Part shown: piece by piece, positions 5,667 to 7,551 of the stretch | Position numbering within the stretch: position 1 is the first letter of the stretch | Layout of the letters: each line of letters opens with the position of its first letter | Assembly (NCBI GenBank): GCA_023252335.1 | Contig: JAJPEA010000087.1 | Coordinates: forward strand, 1-7,551 | Reading direction: 5' to 3' | Origin: Nitrosotalea sp. | GTDB taxonomy: Archaea > Thermoproteota > Nitrososphaeria > Nitrososphaerales > Nitrosopumilaceae | DNA length: 7,551 nt | Notes under the pieces: model-generated | The model's database searches: none | The model's input: only the letters and a program-made list of their open reading frames with translations | What the model was told of the DNA's origin: nothing | Made by a program: the position numbers and the translations under genes

Positions 5667-6959
5667 TTGTCAAAGGATCATAATGTGAAAATTGGAGATG
5701 ATGGAATCCAAGTTATCAACCAACCAATTAGTGTCAAACAACTTTATCTAGCACTCATCAAGAATGCAAGTTTTGAAATATTATTGGTCTTTCCTACCAT
5801 TAATGCCATCAGACGTGAAAAAAAGATTGGAGTCATAGATGAACTAGCCAAGGCATCCATTAGAGGCGTAAAGGTTAGAATGTTATCACCAGAAGATGAA
5901 TTTGTAAAAGATCAACTGGAGATACTCAGAGTCAACAAAGTCAGTGTGCAAAAGATAGAGAATCCATCTGAGGCAAAATTCAAACTTCTCATAGTGGATA
6001 AGAAACTTGCTCTAATAGTAGAAACAAAAGATGATTCCAGATCTGAATTTCTTGAGGCAATAGGTTTGGCCACTATATCCAATAGGAAAGCAAGCGTCCA
6101 ACCCTATGTGGGTATTTTTGAGAGTTTTTGGAAAGAGACACAGCTTTACGAAAAGGCAAGAGATGCAGAGAGGATAAAAGATGAATTTATCAACATTGCA
6201 GCCCATGAGCTACGCAATCCAATCATGCCAATCATAACAAGTACTGAGAATCTCAAAGAGGACATAGAGATGCTAGTGACAAGACCTGGTCAAAAGACCA
6301 CACAGATAAAAGAAAGCATGGATTCCAGCCTAAACATTATTTCACGAAATTCTATGAGACTGCTTCAACTATCAGAAGATATTTTGCAGGTAAGCAAGAT
6401 AGAATCAGGTACATTTGGACTAAATATTGGACCAGCTGATCTTAATTCTCTTATCAATCAAGCGTTGTTAGACATAAAAAGAAAATATTTTGGAGAAAAG
6501 CCACATATTCGATTCATTTTTGAAAGAAGACTTGTCAACAAAAATGATGATGCATTTACTATTTTCTGTGACAGATCAAAAATCACACAAGCAATAATAA
6601 ATCTATTAGATAACGCATGCAAGTTTACCTCAAAAGGGGCAATTGAGATATCATCAAGTTACAGCAATAATGAGATCATCATATCTGTCAAAGACGGCGG
6701 TACCGGAATTGATCCATTGATAAAAGAAAAACTTTTTGAAAAATTTACAAGCAAGTCAGAGAGAGGAGTTGGACTAGGACTCTACATTACACGAAAAATT
6801 GTAGAAGCACATGGAGGCAGAATATGGGCATCAGACAATGTAAACAGAAAAGGAACAACCTTTTCATTCACATTGCCCACAGACCTGCAACCAAAGACCA
6901 ATAGCATAGCACCAATATCAGAGAATACAATAACCAGCTCAAAGGCTCTGTTAATCTAG
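5667..6959 (+). CDS. Soluble sensor histidine kinase
   Basis: Cytoplasmic sensor kinase of 430 residues without transmembrane segments. An N-terminal sensor region (about 15-155) has EILLVFPTINAIRREKKIGV (37-56), GVKVRMLSPEDE (67-78) and FKLLIVDKKLALIVETKDDS (105-124). This alpha/beta pattern is common ahead of thaumarchaeal kinases. A short helix (YEKARDAERIKDEF) leads to the HisKA H-box INIAAHELRNP with phospho-acceptor His180. The ATPase domain has an N box (NLLDNACKF, with Asn316), a G1 box (KDGGTGID, with Asp343), an F box (LFEKFTSK) and a G2 box (GVGLGLYITRKIVEAHGG), so it should be active. The start is uncertain: TTG at 5667 is the first start in the open frame, GTG at 5685 is an alternative with AAGGAT before it, and a longer upstream origin is possible. 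A receiver gene follows 43 bp later. Confidence 0.92.
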   Translation: MSKDHNVKIGDDGIQVINQPISVKQLYLALIKNASFEILLVFPTINAIRREKKIGVIDELAKASIRGVKVRMLSPEDEFVKDQLEILRVNKVSVQKIENPSEAKFKLLIVDKKLALIVETKDDSRSEFLEAIGLATISNRKASVQPYVGIFESFWKETQLYEKARDAERIKDEFINIAAHELRNPIMPIITSTENLKEDIEMLVTRPGQKTTQIKESMDSSLNIISRNSMRLLQLSEDILQVSKIESGTFGLNIGPADLNSLINQALLDIKRKYFGEKPHIRFIFERRLVNKNDDAFTIFCDRSKITQAIINLLDNACKFTSKGAIEISSSYSNNEIIISVKDGGTGIDPLIKEKLFEKFTSKSERGVGLGLYITRKIVEAHGGRIWASDNVNRKGTTFSFTLPTDLQPKTNSIAPISENTITSSKALLI

Positions 6960-6972
6960 ATAATTTGTTGAG

Positions 6973-6981
6973 TATACTTAA
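6973..6981 (+). promoter_or_regulatory. Probable TATA box of the response regulator gene
   Basis: TATACTTAA is centred about 26 nt before the ATG at 7003. It lies between the kinase and receiver genes, so the receiver can probably be transcribed on its own as well as by read-through from the kinase. Confidence 0.5.
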
Positions 6982-7002
6982 GATTGGTGACAATACAAAA
7001 TC

Positions 7003-7380
7003 ATGACAACTACCTTAGTAAAAATTCTCATTGTAGACGATGAAGCGGACATTATCGAATCCATTAGAAAGAGTTTGGTAAGAAAAGGATTTGAGGTTGA
7101 TGCATACTCTGAGCCAGAAAAAGCATTGATAGAGTTTGAACCAAACAAGTATGAGATCGTAATTTCAGATCTCAAAATGCCTAAAATGACAGGTTATGAA
7201 TTGTACTTGGAAATGAAAAAGAAAGACCCTAATGTGAAGATCATTTTTTTAACAGCATTTGAAGTCCAGCCCTACGAATTCAATAAAATTTGCCCAGATT
7301 TGACAGTGACAAATTTCATTCTAAAACCTGTCACCATGACCAGACTAGTAGAGGCAATTACTACAAGGATAAAAAATTGA
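7003..7380 (+). CDS. Single-domain response regulator (CheY-like receiver)
   Basis: Cytoplasmic receiver of 125 residues without an output domain. It is the likely phosphorylation target of the kinase 43 bp upstream. Conserved residues are the acidic pair Asp12/Asp13 (ILIVDDEADI), phospho-acceptor Asp56 (VISDLKMPKMTG), Thr84 (IIFLTAFE) and Lys108 (FILKPVT), so the phosphorylation site is complete. It ends straight after the last receiver helix (RLVEAITTRIKN), so any output must come through a partner protein or a phosphorelay. The ATG start is supported by a TATA box about 26 nt upstream. Pairing with the neighbouring kinase is inferred from position. Confidence 0.95.
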   Translation: MTTTLVKILIVDDEADIIESIRKSLVRKGFEVDAYSEPEKALIEFEPNKYEIVISDLKMPKMTGYELYLEMKKKDPNVKIIFLTAFEVQPYEFNKICPDLTVTNFILKPVTMTRLVEAITTRIKN

Positions 7381-7453
7381 AGCAAAATGGATCAAAACAT
7401 TGGATCTGCCATAGCATGCAATAGTGAATAATCTCAAAGACTGTCTGCAATAT

Positions 7454-7500
7454 TTACGTTAGATAACATTTTAAACCACCTTCCAAAGTCCGTAACGTAA
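7454..7500. repeat. Perfect 8-bp inverted repeat bracketing the tRNA-Thr promoter
   Basis: TTACGTTA (7454-7461) and TAACGTAA (7493-7500) are exact inverted copies 31 nt apart. They enclose the AT box of the tRNA promoter and end two bases before the tRNA. The right arm is also part of a tandem CGTAA-CGTAA. The function is unknown and it may be chance. Confidence 0.3.
7469..7476 (+). promoter_or_regulatory. Probable TATA box of tRNA-Thr
   Basis: TTTTAAAC is centred about 29 nt before the first base of the tRNA. This places transcription initiation a few bases upstream of the mature 5' end, as is usual for archaeal tRNA genes. Confidence 0.6.
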
Positions 7501-7501
7501 T

Positions 7502-7551
7502 GCCAACGTAGCTCAGCCTGGCTAGAGCATCTGACTTGTAATCAGAAGGTC
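7502..7551 (+). tRNA. tRNA-Thr (anticodon TGT), 3' end beyond the window
   Basis: The 5' two-thirds of a tRNA gene are present. Acceptor arm 5' strand GCCAACG (7502-7508) is followed by TA, then D-stem GCTC (7511-7514) paired with GAGC (7525-7528). The anticodon stem is TCTGA (7530-7534) with TCAGA (7542-7546), around the loop CTTGTAA (7535-7541). The anticodon is TGT at 7537-7539, which reads ACA and other threonine codons by wobble. No intron is seen in the anticodon loop. The variable region starts at 7547, and the T arm and acceptor 3' strand lie off the right edge. Confidence 0.93.

Noticed and set aside
7389..7408. Direct repeat TGGATC twice, possible terminator after the response regulator
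   Set aside because: The repeat is only 6 bp, there is no stable stem, and no T-run follows.
1..7551. Defence island, CRISPR array, insertion sequence or biosynthetic cluster
   Set aside because: No repeat-spacer pattern, transposase, nuclease/toxin pair or biosynthetic gene set was seen. The genes are mostly ordinary housekeeping and signalling genes.

Overview
The window looks like a compact, AT-rich chromosome segment of an ammonia-oxidising archaeon (Thaumarchaeota/Nitrososphaeria, Nitrosopumilus-Nitrosotenuis type). This is inferred from several things. It carries a split archaeal FGAM synthetase (PurS + PurQ + small PurL) and thaumarchaeal-style soluble histidine kinase and receiver proteins. 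A C2H2 finger is fused to a membrane anchor. Most genes have a TATA-like box about 26 nt before the start codon and no Shine-Dalgarno, which is the leaderless-transcript pattern. Codon use is AT-rich throughout and there is no sign of a mobile element. The genus is not proven by the sequence.

Layout, left to right. (1) 1-1777, minus strand: purQ then purL, overlapping by ATGA. PurL is cut by the left edge and only its N-terminal 366 residues are present. (2) 1778-1924: a divergent regulatory region with two TATA boxes and three dyad symmetries. (3) 1925-3087, plus strand: a rhomboid intramembrane protease with an intact Ser-His dyad and a two-CBS-domain protein, each with its own TATA box. 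(4) 3084-3344, minus strand: purS, the third FGAM synthetase subunit, separated from purQL by the two plus-strand genes. (5) 3345-3394: a 50-bp divergent spacer whose single central AT box is placed to serve purS and the next gene. (6) 3395-4240, plus strand: a class I SAM methyltransferase. (7) 4242-5391, minus strand: a cupin and, upstream of it, a membrane-anchored C2H2 zinc-finger protein with a His-rich outer domain, probably one transcription unit. (8) 5392-5666: a 275-bp region that holds a promoter and a coding-like, in-frame stretch ahead of the kinase. (9) 5667-7380, plus strand: a soluble histidine kinase and a single-domain response regulator. (10) 7502-end: the 5' two-thirds of tRNA-Thr(TGT), with its own promoter.

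How the genes fit together. PurS, PurQ and PurL form one enzyme, the glutamine-dependent FGAR-to-FGAM step of purine synthesis. The kinase and receiver form a likely two-component pair without a DNA-binding output domain. The zinc-finger membrane protein and the cupin are both rich in candidate metal ligands and may be functionally linked. The rhomboid, CBS protein and methyltransferase have no evident pathway link to their neighbours.

Most unusual items: the zinc-finger/membrane/His-rich fusion, the kinase 5' end interrupted by a single stop codon, and the shared central promoter box between purS and the methyltransferase gene. No gene-free stretch exceeds 300 bp. I saw no CRISPR array, insertion sequence or rRNA.
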